Source: Neurospora intermedia
Lineage: Eukaryota; Ascomycota; Sordariomycetes; Sordariales; Sordariaceae
Length of the DNA stretch: 64,000 bases
Direction: 5' to 3'
Assembly (NCBI GenBank): GCA_037102815.1
Contig: BTPP01000006.1
Coordinates: forward strand, 2,914,001 to 2,978,000
Within the stretch, counting starts at the first letter, position 1. Each line of letters starts with the position of its first letter. A program made the position numbers and the translations under genes. Positions 41,298 through 51,762 of this stretch are shown piece after piece. The notes below the pieces were generated by a model. It saw only the letters and a program-made list of their open reading frames with translations. It was not told where the DNA came from and ran no database searches.

Positions 41298-43496
41298 TCA
41301 CTTCTCCTTATTACTCTTATTCCCATCCTTCTTATTCCTATACTTCCTCCTATCCCCCCTTCTCATGAGAACCTTATCCCTCGTCCCCTTCCCGCCCTCC
41401 CAAAACCCGCCCGTCCGTTTCCTCACCACGCTCCGTCCACAAAACGCACAGTTCTCCACCCGGTAATTCTGCTCCCGCGAACACCACCCGCAAATCATCC
41501 GATTCGCCCACTCATCCACATGATCCTCCGCTTGCTGATGACACTTGTCGCACGGATACACCTTGTTGCAGCAGCTGAAGCGAAACCATCTATAGGACCG
41601 CTTATAGTGCGCGCAGGCGCCCTTGGCGGGGAGGGGGTCGCCTGCGTGCAGACCGAGCTTTTGGTCTTTGCGCTTGGGGCCCTGGGTGGGTGGGAGATGG
41701 GATTGGGAAGAGGAGTAGGTGAGGAACTTGATGTCGGGGATCTTGAAAGTGAAGCGGGCGTGGCATTCGCGGCAGACGTTGGTGGTTGATTCGCCTCTCA
41801 CCGAAACGAAGCCGGGGGATGGGTAAGGGGTAGAGCACCGCCCACAGGTGGGGATGAAAGAGGAGGGAAGCATGTCGGATATGGTGCAGCCGGAGAGATC
41901 GATGAAGCCGGCGCGGGTGGAGTGGGCGTGGACGAGCTCGGCGCGGAAGCGGACGGTGAAGGATGTAGCGCATTTTTTGCATGAGGCGAGCTTTTCGACG
42001 TTGGATTTGAGCGATGTCACGTCGTTGAGTGTTTTGCACCGGTTGCACTTGACGGAGAGCGAGAGGAGGGTTACTTGGAGCAGCTCGATGCCGTGAAGCT
42101 CGATGGAGGGGAAGGAGATGGCGGTGCCGCGCTCGGCGGTGGCAGTGGGGAGAGCGGTGCCGGGTGTTACGCCGGGGGTGTTTCCGCTTTCACCGTCAAC
42201 CAACTCGTAGTCGTCGTCGGAATCAGTCTCGGATTCTGACTCGGAAGAACCATCGGCGTTGACGAGCGTCCACTCCAGAGGTCTGGGAATGACACGTACA
42301 TGCCCCCTTTCTCCTTCAACCGCCGAAGCCACATGTTCCGCCTCCTTGGCCTCTTCATCCGCCGCCATCTTCTTCCCTTGCTCCTCTGCAGCAGCAGCAG
42401 CAGCCTGAACAGCCTTCTGCTTCTGCTGCGCCGCCTGCTTCGCCAAAGCATGCAAATTCGTCGCCAAATAATTCAAATGGCTCGTCAAACTCATCTGCTT
42501 CTGCTCCACCGCCTTCTGCGTGAACAGCTCCTCCACCACCTCAGCCTCATCGGCATCCACGTCATTCAACAACACCCTCAGCGGCTGCAGCGGGTACAGC
42601 AACGGAATAACCAGCTGCACCGAATGCACGCTCTGCAAGCCCGTCGGCAAATTGCTCCTCCTCTTTGGATCCATCGGCAACGTATAAATCACTCCGTCGC
42701 TCGACTTGTGATAAAGCGGCAATCCGCTCATCCTAGCTTCCAGCTGACGAACCTCCTGCGCTCTTCTTGCCTTGGCTTCCGCAATCTGATCCCTGGTAAA
42801 GTTCTCCAGCGGGATATACGGCCTCGGCTTCTCCTTTTCCTTTTCCTTCTCCTTCTCCTTGTCCTTCTCCTTCTCCTTCTCCTTCAACACCCCCTCGATA
42901 CCCTCTTTCCCAACAACCCCACTCGGTTGCCCTTCCAAATGCCTCGAATCCTTAAACACCGTAATCTTGACCGTCTCCTTCTTCTCTTCTGCCAAAAACC
43001 CTTCCAGACCTCGATCCAACGCATTCAAAACACTCAACAACGTCGTCCCCTTCCCCTTTCTCTCCTCCACAAGCCGATCCCATCCCCGTTCAATATTCAC
43101 CGCAAACCCCCGCGGAATATCCTTGTTCCTCACTAACAACCTCGCCGGCTGCCGAGGATACTCCCCGGGAATCCGCAGGTCGCATTCAAGCTTCTCCAAA
43201 TCGTAGGGAAAATCTGGGTCAGAGGGCTTGAGAGAAAAAAGCAGAGAGGTTTCTCCGCCTGTGGAAGAAGGGTCGATGGTTTCTTTCAAGGGGCTGAAAC
43301 GGCGCTTGAGTTGGTCGATTTGGTATTCGCGCGGGGAGCGGAGTTGGCGCTCGGGAACGGGTTTGCTGGTGATGCGGGAGGGGGAGGGGGTGTGGACGGC
43401 TTGTTTGTCGCGGCGGGGTGGGGGAGAGGTGCTGCTGCTGCTGCCGTTGCTGCCGTCGGGGTTGTTGCTGTTGGGTTTGGGGCGGATGGGGATCAT
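41298..43496 (-). CDS. CHY-type zinc finger protein with RWD-like segments
   Basis: Single-exon gene of 732 aa. The C-terminal part (about residues 628-686) carries the CHY zinc-finger pattern: CAHYKRSYRWFRFSCC, then PCDKCHQQAEDHVDEW, CGWC and CAFC. The same domain is found in yeast Hot13, a zinc-binding helper of the mitochondrial intermembrane-space import system, and in RCHY1-type ubiquitin ligases. No RING finger follows here. Upstream lie four CxxC pairs (near 484, 506, 551 and 575) forming extra treble-clef-like zinc sites. Two alpha/beta segments near 97-175 and 260-355 look RWD-like. They are separated by a Lys/Glu repeat (around 205-222) and followed by a Gln/Ala-rich helix. The start at 43496 (ATGATCCCC after an A-run) is preferred because the longer frame lacks an upstream ATG. 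Zinc binding is well supported; cellular role is unknown. Confidence 0.88.
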   Translation of the reverse strand: MIPIRPKPNSNNPDGSNGSSSSTSPPPRRDKQAVHTPSPSRITSKPVPERQLRSPREYQIDQLKRRFSPLKETIDPSSTGGETSLLFSLKPSDPDFPYDLEKLECDLRIPGEYPRQPARLLVRNKDIPRGFAVNIERGWDRLVEERKGKGTTLLSVLNALDRGLEGFLAEEKKETVKITVFKDSRHLEGQPSGVVGKEGIEGVLKEKEKEKDKEKEKEKEKEKPRPYIPLENFTRDQIAEAKARRAQEVRQLEARMSGLPLYHKSSDGVIYTLPMDPKRRSNLPTGLQSVHSVQLVIPLLYPLQPLRVLLNDVDADEAEVVEELFTQKAVEQKQMSLTSHLNYLATNLHALAKQAAQQKQKAVQAAAAAAEEQGKKMAADEEAKEAEHVASAVEGERGHVRVIPRPLEWTLVNADGSSESESETDSDDDYELVDGESGNTPGVTPGTALPTATAERGTAISFPSIELHGIELLQVTLLSLSVKCNRCKTLNDVTSLKSNVEKLASCKKCATSFTVRFRAELVHAHSTRAGFIDLSGCTISDMLPSSFIPTCGRCSTPYPSPGFVSVRGESTTNVCRECHARFTFKIPDIKFLTYSSSQSHLPPTQGPKRKDQKLGLHAGDPLPAKGACAHYKRSYRWFRFSCCNKVYPCDKCHQQAEDHVDEWANRMICGWCSREQNYRVENCAFCGRSVVRKRTGGFWEGGKGTRDKVLMRRGDRRKYRNKKDGNKSNKEK

Positions 43497-46400
43497 TTTT
43501 TTTTTCTCTTGGGTACTGGTGTTTGAGCTTGCAAGCGTATGTTGTCCGGGTATGGTGAATGTGAAAGAATGATGAGGCTGAATGAGAGGGTGTGATGCCA
43601 GCCGTCTGCGCCTGGAAGATGGTGGAAGGAATGAAAGTTGACAAAGAATGACCTGTGCAAATCGGCGTTTTATCACAATTGAAAAGGCAGGATCTGAATG
43701 ACTGACGGCGGTTGTTGGAAAGAGCTATGGAGCGTGTAATGATTATGAATCATAATCAATCATCCACCAAATTGAATGAAGCCAAATGGAGATGCATTCG
43801 CCGCTGGAGACGCTCGGACCACTAGTGGCGAGAACTTTTGTCCTTGCACGACTTTCGCAGTGTCAAGCTGCTCTCTGAATGTAACAGACCTTTGTGTGTA
43901 AAGTTGCGAATTGGATAAACGACTCTGAATCTATAAGCCCAGGGCTCTCAATATCCAGACATTCTTGGAGTAGCAGCTTCCGTCATGTCGACATTTTGGG
44001 CTCATCATTGATCACCGACATCTACTGCGTAGTACTTCCACGAAAGATGGGGCATGCTTGGCGCTTTCATGAGCTCACGAGCTCACCTTGAGCGCACAGA
44101 CCAACTTCCACGGTGAGCCCCTTTTCCCTGTCCACTGCCAAGGTGCAGCCGATGTATTCTGTTTGTTTACATCCAACATCTGAAGACCGTTCCAGAGGTG
44201 TCCGGCATTGAAACCTTCTGAGCGATCAAGCCGGCATTTCAATAAGGCTCAAACATCAAAATATTTCTGTATCAAACCCTGGTTGCCCACGTGGGCGGCC
44301 GCGTTACATCCATTTAACCGTTCTCCCGTGCAAGGTTTGCCTGCGGTCCGACCTGCACCCATGGATTCTCACGACGAACATCTTCTCCAATTCTGGAGTT
44401 GATATTCAAAGCTTGCGACTCACAGCTCCTCGATCTCGATTTCGTCCTCTACATCGACGCTAAGACAATATCAGTGGTGTTGCCAAAGGCCCGAATGTAC
44501 GATAACGCGTCAGGTTAATGGGCCTGAATCCTGCAAAGGTGTGGATAGCAAAGGATCATGGCTTCAAGGGACAATTCCCCGGTTATGAGAATTACCGTGC
44601 ATCGGTTACGGCAGGGAACATTCACCCCCACGTCTTCAACGTGCGTTTGATCAATAAAAAGCACCTCGCATCTTGCCAGGCCCGGATGAGCCTCCTGCCG
44701 GTATCAAACTATTCGAATGATGAACCATCTACTAGTGCAGTCCACTTGACTGGGCGAGAAAGGTCTTGTCGCAATGCCTTGGACAAGTCCTTGTACATGC
44801 CTAGATGTTTGGCTCATGTCAGTCAGCGGAACGGATGGCCATTCGAGATATGCCAACCTGCAACATCATGGTCACAATATCGCGAATGACCTCCAGCTGC
44901 TTTGAGTGCGCGACTCAGTATCCACCAACATGTTAACTAAGAGTCACCGGTATGCAGACTCATGAGCAGGAGCATCGTGATGCGGACACAATACCCCACT
45001 TGTATCGGTCAAGCTCACCAAGTACGACCAGCACCGGGGGAGAAAGCTTGTTACCCCGGAATCAAGCACCCGTCTCGTATCTGAACGCTATCACAAAGTG
45101 ATGAAGGCGTCGCGGGGGGATCGTACGGCATGCGCCACGCAGAAGACCGGGCCCTGGCGCTCGAATCGGATCTCCATGGCGTTTCCATCGAGGCTCGAGA
45201 TGTATAAGTGACTGCATCTGCGTGGCGTTGCCAACTTGCAGCGGATGGTGGTGAGATGACGGCGCAGTCTGTACCAATCGAATGCCACGAGGCTTGCTGG
45301 TCACACTTACTAACAATGTCGCAACCCGAGTATGCGAACTGCGAGCATGGTGGGCGGAGAAGGTGGAAAGGGGAAGGATGGTCGATCGAATGGGCCATTC
45401 CCTCGGCCGGCTTGTTGGGGCCCAACCACGGCGGACGGCGCATGTCGTCTGTCGGATGACTCTTCAGTTTTCCAGTTGTCCGATATCGTCACTGTTTGAC
45501 GTTTCGTTCAGTGTGTCTGCAGGTATTCTAAGAAGCCCAGCCGGAAAATTGTCGTTAGTCCTGCCTGGACATGGCTCGATCAAAGAGTCACGCTGCGCTT
45601 AAACTGGCGGTGACTGAATGCGGGAAGAAAAATGATGCGGCGCGGGTGAGCGGGGACGAGGTATGATTGACCGAGATTCGCTTGACATGGAGTGGTGATT
45701 CTGGGATTTGCGCAATCGCACCGGCAGAGGAAATCGCTGCGCCGTTCGGAAGGCTGTCGGTTCGGGAGAGCAGCTCGTAGACTAGAGTGTAGGAGGTATC
45801 GGTCAGCCTCCGCCCTAATGGGCTTTTTGGAAGCACCTGCTGGATCCGGGGTTATTGTCCGGGTCGCTTGTCTCTGTATGCGGGAGGGGACGCGAGGGAC
45901 TCACCGGTGATGGGAATTGATGAGTTGGCAATCATGGCTTCGGCGGTTTGCAAGGCCAGATGACCACCATTTCAAGCATTTCCAACGGTTGCGTGTCCGG
46001 CTGGAACGCAGTGAGGGTTGTAGTCATGAGCGGGTGGTGGTACTGGGCAGCCCCTCCTCTCCACACCATCATGGAAGCTGACGATGGTGGGATGGGTCGC
46101 GCCAGATAAGCTGCCCTGGGTGCCAAAGGAGGGACGGGACGGTGGCATCAACGGGACGGCGAAGCATGGCCATGTGATTGCGAGATTATTCAGGATTGGA
46201 TGGTATTTGGTGCAAAGGTGAGGTGTGGTCTGGTTTCTGTGTCGTTGACTCGGCAAGTTAGAGAAAGGGAAAAAAAAAGAAGAAAAGAAAAAGAGTTTTG
46301 TTTTTCTGAGTGAATATCGAAATATGGCCATCCAATCGCAATTCAACGGCCAAGGGTGCGCCTCTGCGTAGTCGAGGAAGGTACGCTGTCACATGGCGGA

Positions 46401-47747
46401 ATTGTCGAGGAAGGAGGACAGAGGAGGGAGAGTGCAGATGCATGCCCCTCCAATCCACTGCTGACTTCTTTCCTCCTTTTCAGTTCTCTGCATCAAATTC
46501 CCTTCACTCGACCGCCAACAATAGATTGACAGCGACAATATTCCTCGCTTCTAGAACAGTGTATCGCATTCCAGGCAACACATCATAAACCGACAATCGA
46601 CAAGTCGAGTGGCATCGACGAATTGCCCATGCCAAGATCCAACCTTGAGCTACACGGCGCTGCATTGCATTGCCGATGATATTCGTTTGACTTGGGGTGC
46701 GTCACGAACTCACGAATGGATACTACCGCAAGTACTTGGTCGCCTCACGAAATCGAGAGGCTCACGGTAAATGTCCGACCGTTTTCTTCACTGATGGTGT
46801 GCCGTCATGAGTACATGGAAGGTACGAGTTTATTGTTTGAATTATTCTTCCTTTTATCACTTTCGAATTTTTTAATTAAAAAACACAACTGTCCTTCATG
46901 TTAGGGTATCCCCATGTGTTAATATAATTCCACCTTGTCGCACCACCCCTCGACCCATCACTCCCCCTGACCTTAAATCTCGTGGACATCCCCCACATGC
47001 ATTTTACCAGCCGCCCGTCACCTTGCACACCCCCTTCCCCTTCCACAACTCTATCCGACGGCGCGAACATTAGAAACAGCCGAAATGCCCACCCATCCAC
47101 ACCCACTTTCTCATCTTCTGGGCCGGAAGACAAACCTCTTTTCCTTCCAGAAGACCAAGGAGGCCTTCTAAACAGGTCTCATATGAACCCTATACCTTAT
47201 CTGTGTCACTCACCTCAAGATCTAGCCTCTCCCCGACGTCCACATCACCCAGCCTTGACTCAGATACCCTCCATTAACACTTGGACCCTTGTGTCATATC
47301 TCTCATACATTCAGCAACATGGAACGAGAACCACCTCAGGACCGCTGTGACCTCATCGTACCATATCCGCGGGAGCAAAGTCCAGCACGTGAGGACAAAA
47401 TGATACCGTCGGCTTCACTTCTGGGTCCAGTCTAGTGTCTGATGTTCTAGACTCCGAACAACGTCACCGTTAACCTCGTGAGTGTTCTCGCTTGTGGAAG
47501 CGACTCAAGCGAGCTAGTGCCCGTCGTACGTGTTGATGATAGAAAGAGGTCAAGCGGGTTGCTTGCAGTCTCGTTGACTTCCATTTTGAGCTTATGCATA
47601 CGCCGCTTTCATCATGTGTCTCTGTATCCTATTGTTCTCAACGAGTCAACATCATTTTTTTCTCAGTCAACCTCGAGATACAACGAGGTGTCAGGTTTTT
47701 GAGTTACACGCTAGGTTTTATAACCTCTTGACACAGACAAGATAACC
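43497..47747. other. Intergenic region between the CHY gene and 5S rRNA
   Basis: The first 200-300 bp should hold the CHY promoter and leader on the minus strand; I see no distinct TATA box. Farther on are scattered open frames without recognisable domains. Two spots look faintly coding: 44518-44889 (+, 123 codons from an ATG) and 45091-45288 (-). A possible last exon of about 40 bp at 44420-44459 (-) follows an acceptor and would encode an acidic tail. None is strong enough to call. Confidence 0.5.
47719..47723 (+). promoter_or_regulatory. TATA box of the 5S rRNA gene
   Basis: TATAA begins exactly 29 bp before the first base of the 5S gene. Neurospora 5S genes are known to carry a TATA element at this distance, required for polymerase III transcription along with the internal control region. 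Confidence 0.8.
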
Positions 47748-47866
47748 ACATACGACCATACCCACTGGAAAACTCGGGATCCCGTCCGCTCTCCCATAGA
47801 TAAGCCAGTGAGGGCCAGACTAGTAGTTGGGTCGGTGACGACCAGCGAATCCCTGGTGTTGTATGT
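47748..47866 (+). rRNA. 5S ribosomal RNA
   Basis: A 119-nt sequence beginning ACATACGACCATA and ending CCCTGGTGTTGTATGT, recognised as fungal 5S rRNA. The ends pair to form helix I (ACATAC with GTATGT). ACTGG near position 17 pairs with CCAGT, and the internal control region TAGTAGTTGGGT is intact. Compared with my memory of the common Neurospora alpha isotype, many bases differ in paired positions while pairing is kept, so this looks like one of the minor functional isotypes. It stands alone rather than in the rDNA repeat, as is normal in Neurospora. A TATA box at -29 and a T7 terminator flank it. Confidence 0.95.
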
Positions 47867-47867
47867 C

Positions 47868-47874
47868 TTTTTTT
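47868..47874 (+). terminator. Polymerase III terminator of the 5S gene
   Basis: Seven consecutive T residues starting 2 nt after the mature 3' end, the standard stop signal for RNA polymerase III. Confidence 0.9.
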
Positions 47875-47889
47875 CCTCCGTTCACTCCT

Positions 47890-47897
47890 TTACACTT
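47890..47897. repeat. 8-bp target-site duplication, left copy
   Basis: TTACACTT directly before the inverted-repeat element; an identical copy follows it at 48312-48319. Confidence 0.92.
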
Positions 47898-48311
47898 GAG
47901 TAAACCTCGGTGCACCCACCCCAAAACCTACGGGCACCCAAAAGCTAAGAAATGTGGGCCCCTGCAGTTGATGATACCTGACACCGTAAATACCGTCTTC
48001 TTAATACACCGCAGTATTTGGGTTATTTTTTCGGTCTTTTCCACATATATTTGGACATCGCGACAGCACACGGGTCAATAACTACTCACTTATACTTAAC
48101 TCTATAAAAGTACTACGGAATCTGCGTCACTAGGAGTTACAGATCAATTGGGGGTTTATATAGCTGAGTAACCCAGCCGCCAAAACTGACCAAGGTAACA
48201 GACATTCAAAACGAGCAAAAACACGCCTGAAATACGATAATTTCCATGACAGTTGCAAAATAGGTTTTTGGGTGCGCGTAGGTTTTGGGGTGGGTGCACC
48301 GAGGTTTACTC
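47898..48311. mobile_element. Non-autonomous inverted-repeat element (MITE), copy 1
   Basis: A 414-bp element with terminal inverted repeats of about 46 bp (47898-47943 and 48266-48311, one mismatch). Both begin GAGTAAACCTCGGTGCACCC. It is flanked by perfect 8-bp duplications TTACACTT. No open frame could encode a transposase, so it must have been moved by an enzyme encoded elsewhere. An 8-bp duplication suits hAT-like elements and some others; the long inverted repeat leaves Mutator-like as an alternative. The near-identity of the two arms and intact duplication suggest a recent insertion. It starts 23 bp past the last T of the 5S terminator, counted inclusively of the duplication. Confidence 0.9.
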
Positions 48312-48319
48312 TTACACTT
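48312..48319. repeat. 8-bp target-site duplication, right copy
   Basis: TTACACTT, identical to 47890-47897. Confidence 0.92.
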
Positions 48320-50433
48320 TTTCTTTTTCTTATCTTTTTGTCAAAATCTTTCAAGAGTGTTTTTCAACCTCGTCGTGCTGCCGTCACAGTTTCCCGCGGC
48401 ATCGCTCGAGTTTCGATATGGGTGACTGTCTTCCGTTCAATCTCACATGCCAGATCTTTGCAATCCTGGGACCTCGGAAGGATTAAGCTATCGTGCATGC
48501 TCTCAATGAAGACTCATGGACCATTATCGTGACCGTGTTACTGTTCTTCAAGAAAGCTACCTAGACTGCTATGTCCACCAACTCTTCTTGTTCATCCTCA
48601 TAATCATCCTAAAATTTTCTCAGCCAGTACGTATAAAACAGCGATAAATAGGTAGTGACACAAATTAACGGACCATTCTTCTTCTTCTCCTAACCGCCCT
48701 CCTCAAATGCTTGTCTGTTTCTTATTTTTCTCTCTTTTTTTTTGCTCTTCTGTCTCACCCCCCCCCCCCCCCCCCCCCCCCCTTTCCTCCTCCTTTCTCT
48801 CTCTCTTTCTCTCACTCTCTCTCTTCCACTCCCCCTGTCTCTCCTTCTTGTATATCTTTCTCCTTTTTTTTTCGTTTTTTTTTTTTTTTTCTTTTCTCTT
48901 TTGATCTTCTAGCCATCAACGGCTCGGTCCCTTTCTGGCCGAGTGGCCGTAGCCCCACCCGCAACTTTCACAGACGTCCGCAACTTGCAACTTCCATAGG
49001 CGTCCACCCGCAAATTCACGAACAACAATATCTACCACCCAATCACCATTCGCACAGAGACGCGCCGCCAAAGACATGCTGCCAAAGGTCCAAAGGCGCA
49101 AAGGCCCCAAGGCCCAAAGGCCCACAACTACCTCTAGGTTGTAGCTAAAGATACCTCAACAATCTCTTCAACCCCTCCGCTTCCCAAGAGACGGAAAAAA
49201 AAAGGAAGGACCCATCAGATATCAAGTACCTAGAGCTATCTATAAGTTGACAGCCACCCATAACAGGACAGTGTAGTAGTAGCAAAGGCAAGTGAAAGTC
49301 CAAGTAAATAAAACTCAACCCCGTGCGCAATCAGTGCTCCGTACGGGTCACTTAAACAACAAAACATGCCTAATTGCATCCATATCATGCGTATAAATTG
49401 GAAAGCAAGGACCAAACCCGCAACCCAAACCCAATACGGTCAATACCACATGTTGTGCCATGTCCAAGTTTACCACCCATCGTAACACGCGAGTTCTCTC
49501 TGTAACACTCACCGTCACAACGTTGCCTTTATCAGAGGCGCTAAAAGATGATCTCAACCTTGATTATCGCCTCTCACCTACATACCACATCTACTCAGCA
49601 TCAACTCCTTCCAAGTATCGGCACAAAACCTTGCGTCTCAAACACCGACTCTCTCACGGGGGACCGCCACTTAATCTAATGAGTACCCTAGTAATGCACC
49701 ATGCTATACCCCGCACAGTAGCTTCACCTAGGAAAACTGACTATCAACAGAATCCAAGACCCTACTTCTGCTGTCTGGAGCATTCACTGTTGCTAAGAAA
49801 TCAAGGCTTCATCACGTTACCCACATCCACATCATGACTGTATTCACATTCGCATGCCCAAGTCTTATATGTGCACAAACGCTGTCATCGTCTTTGTGAA
49901 ATCTGATCTACCTACTAACTGAATCTATCACGACACAATAACCCCGTTCGCACCTTTATGACAATCTGGCAAGGTTTATCCATCTAACCTAAGTAAGGTA
50001 AGGAAGGTTGAAAAATGAAGGCATGTTCCCGCAGCCCTTTGGGTCTTGTCACGCCACTTCCGTTTCATTGCGCTTTGTGCGATAGCTGCGCGCCAGGCAT
50101 AAGTGGCTATACTCGAACAAGTAGCCATTTTGACAACCAACGGAGCAGTGTCCTCCACGCTTCGTGAACCAACACGAGAAATAACTCAATTTTCAGATGT
50201 ATTTTCCTTGGTCAACCCAAAAGGTAGTAACGGTCGGAGGTATTATATCAATAGTTCTATGACTTCGATGCGGCGAGTAACCGCTGCCATAATTACGGCG
50301 ATGAAATCCAAGCGCTCCTCTACTTCCATGGCCTCCTCAAGTACGCGCTCCGTCTCGGTAACCCAATTTGATGGGCGCAAGTGGACCGGCAGAGCTAAGA
50401 AACCCCAAAGAGTGGCTCGGAGGGCCTGTGAAG
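48320..50433. other. Intergenic region with polypyrimidine block
   Basis: No supportable gene. The plus strand is almost purely C and T from about 48683 to 48906, including a 25-C run. After it, 49060-49130 contains diverged short repeats of the AAAGGCCC type. The remainder (49140-50430) has only short open frames without recognisable features. Confidence 0.55.
48683..48906 (+). repeat. Polypyrimidine tract of about 220 bp with (C)25
   Basis: A strand-asymmetric stretch of C and T with very few purines. It contains an uninterrupted C25 at 48758-48782 followed by CTCTCT-type and T-rich runs. Function unknown; such tracts are common in fungal promoters and leaders. Confidence 0.9.
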
Positions 50434-51020
50434 TCATCCGGATGCGTATTTGCTAAAAATCCATGAGTGTTAGTCCAGTGCTGCCGTTGAGAAAGGGTCC
50501 TGCAAATGGATGACTTACTACTTCGCGCAATAGTACAAGAAGCGCAGACGCTCTCTCAGTGACAGACTGGTAATCTGCACCCTAGCTTGTCGTGCGTTCC
50601 GTGCTTTTGACAACAGGGGAACCAGTATCCTGGCTTGTGTACTTTCCTGCCAATTGGTCCGTCTTCTCTGATCCCAGGGGGCTTGCTCATCCAATAAGGT
50701 GCTTCGGGATCGAATTGCATCGCTAGGAAGCTTTACGTCAGCGTTCATGTTCTTAAGCCACCCAGGGCTTCTCATGCAAGAGACAGGGAGGGGGGGGGGG
50801 GGGGGGAGAGGGGGGGTGTTGTTCATACCGGCATGGTAGCGGCATGGGGGCGACGAGATTTTGGAATTGAGGGCATGACCGGTGGTTTCTCACCACGCAG
50901 TCGCTTGGTCTGGCGGTCCAGATAAAGGTGGGCAAGTCCCACCGGAATAGCATCCCCGCTGTGTACATCCCGCTTGGTCCTCCATCTCGGTGATGAGAAG
51001 TGTGAGCAAAATCAGGGTGG
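50434..51020 (-). CDS. Possible small multi-exon gene, unrecognised
   Basis: On the minus strand the frame ends with TGA at 50434. It is interrupted by a 66-bp intron (50518-50453) with very good signals: GTAAGT donor, CTAACAC branch point, TTTTAG acceptor. Upstream, the exon runs to about 50753 and could join across a C-rich intron to a frame reading KRDVHSGDAIPVGLAHLYLD, which ends before GTATGA near 50838. The joined product would be basic and hydrophilic, with no domain I know. The 5' end is undefined. It lies just downstream of the zinc-knuckle fragment on the same strand, so it could also be part of the same imported fragment series. Confidence 0.3.
50790..50806. repeat. (G)17 homopolymer
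   Basis: Seventeen consecutive G on the plus strand, followed by further G runs to about 50817. On the minus strand it would form the pyrimidine tract of the possible intron described there. Confidence 0.9.
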
Positions 51021-51082
51021 TAAGACAGCAAATGAGCGAGGCCGCCAAAGGTAGTTGGTGTTACCTGGCGATCATGGCGCAT

Positions 51083-51257
51083 CTAAGCGCTGGGGCACTG
51101 GGACTGAACGTGGCCAGGCTGCTGGCACTTGTCGCAGATCTTCTCGCCGGAGCCGGAGTCCTTGGGGCAGGGACCTGTTGAGGTGTGGTTAGCTTTGTGC
51201 AGATTTGATGTATACACAGGGAGACTTACGGGAGCAGTGTGTAAACTGGAGGTAGCA
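51083..51257 (-). pseudogene. 3' fragment of a CNBP/Gis2-type zinc-knuckle gene
   Basis: Minus-strand exon 51174-51083 encodes CPKDSGSGEKICDKCQQPGH followed by VQSQCPSA and a stop. This is a CCHC zinc knuckle (C-X2-C-X4-H-X4-C) and closely matches the C-terminal end of fungal CNBP/Gis2/Byr3-like nucleic-acid-binding proteins as I know them. A 55-bp intron (51229-51175, GTAAGT donor, CTAAC branch, ACAG acceptor) separates it from FTHCSR, the tail of the preceding knuckle. Farther upstream the knuckle pattern stops: its CxxC is missing and no other knuckles are found, though full-length members have about seven. The copy is therefore a short DNA-level fragment with its intron retained, not a retrocopy. 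Only about 175 bp are recognisable. Confidence 0.7.
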
Positions 51258-51762
51258 CCCAAGAAGGGTAGAAAAAGACAGGTGTTGGTTGCTCAAGGAA
51301 AGTGTGTTTGTGGGTGCCGACGCAGAGTTCATCCCGCCCGCCATCCTTTTCGTTGTATAGAGAATCGCGCCGGACGTGGCTCGGGGGATGATAATATCTG
51401 GAACATCCCGACGTAAGGAACTCACACATCTCTCCTTTCCGGCACGGCTCACGGCTTGGATGGCTTTGACATCATTTGCTTCCAATTTCTGATCCGGGAA
51501 GGGTCATGGTCAAGGTTGCAACTCGAGCTTCGTTGGCAGGGTTTGTCGTTGACGAGCCATCCGCAAGGGGGCTGGGACCTTTCTCTGTGTAGCATCGCGA
51601 CGTGTATGTGTTGTCGGTTTTGCTTTGAAAGATGTTTCCTTTTTCCCCTTCCTCCGGACTGGCCCTATCCATCGCGCACCTCTAATACATCGATCATTAT
51701 GCACCAACATAACCGCACTCTGAGAGATTGACATCTCAGGAGGGCAAGTCGTCGTGGTAATG

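Noticed and set aside
43497-43676. 60-residue N-terminal extension of the CHY protein
   Set aside because: The extended frame opens with GTG, not ATG, and its codons look like a leader; the ATG at 43496 is the first in frame.
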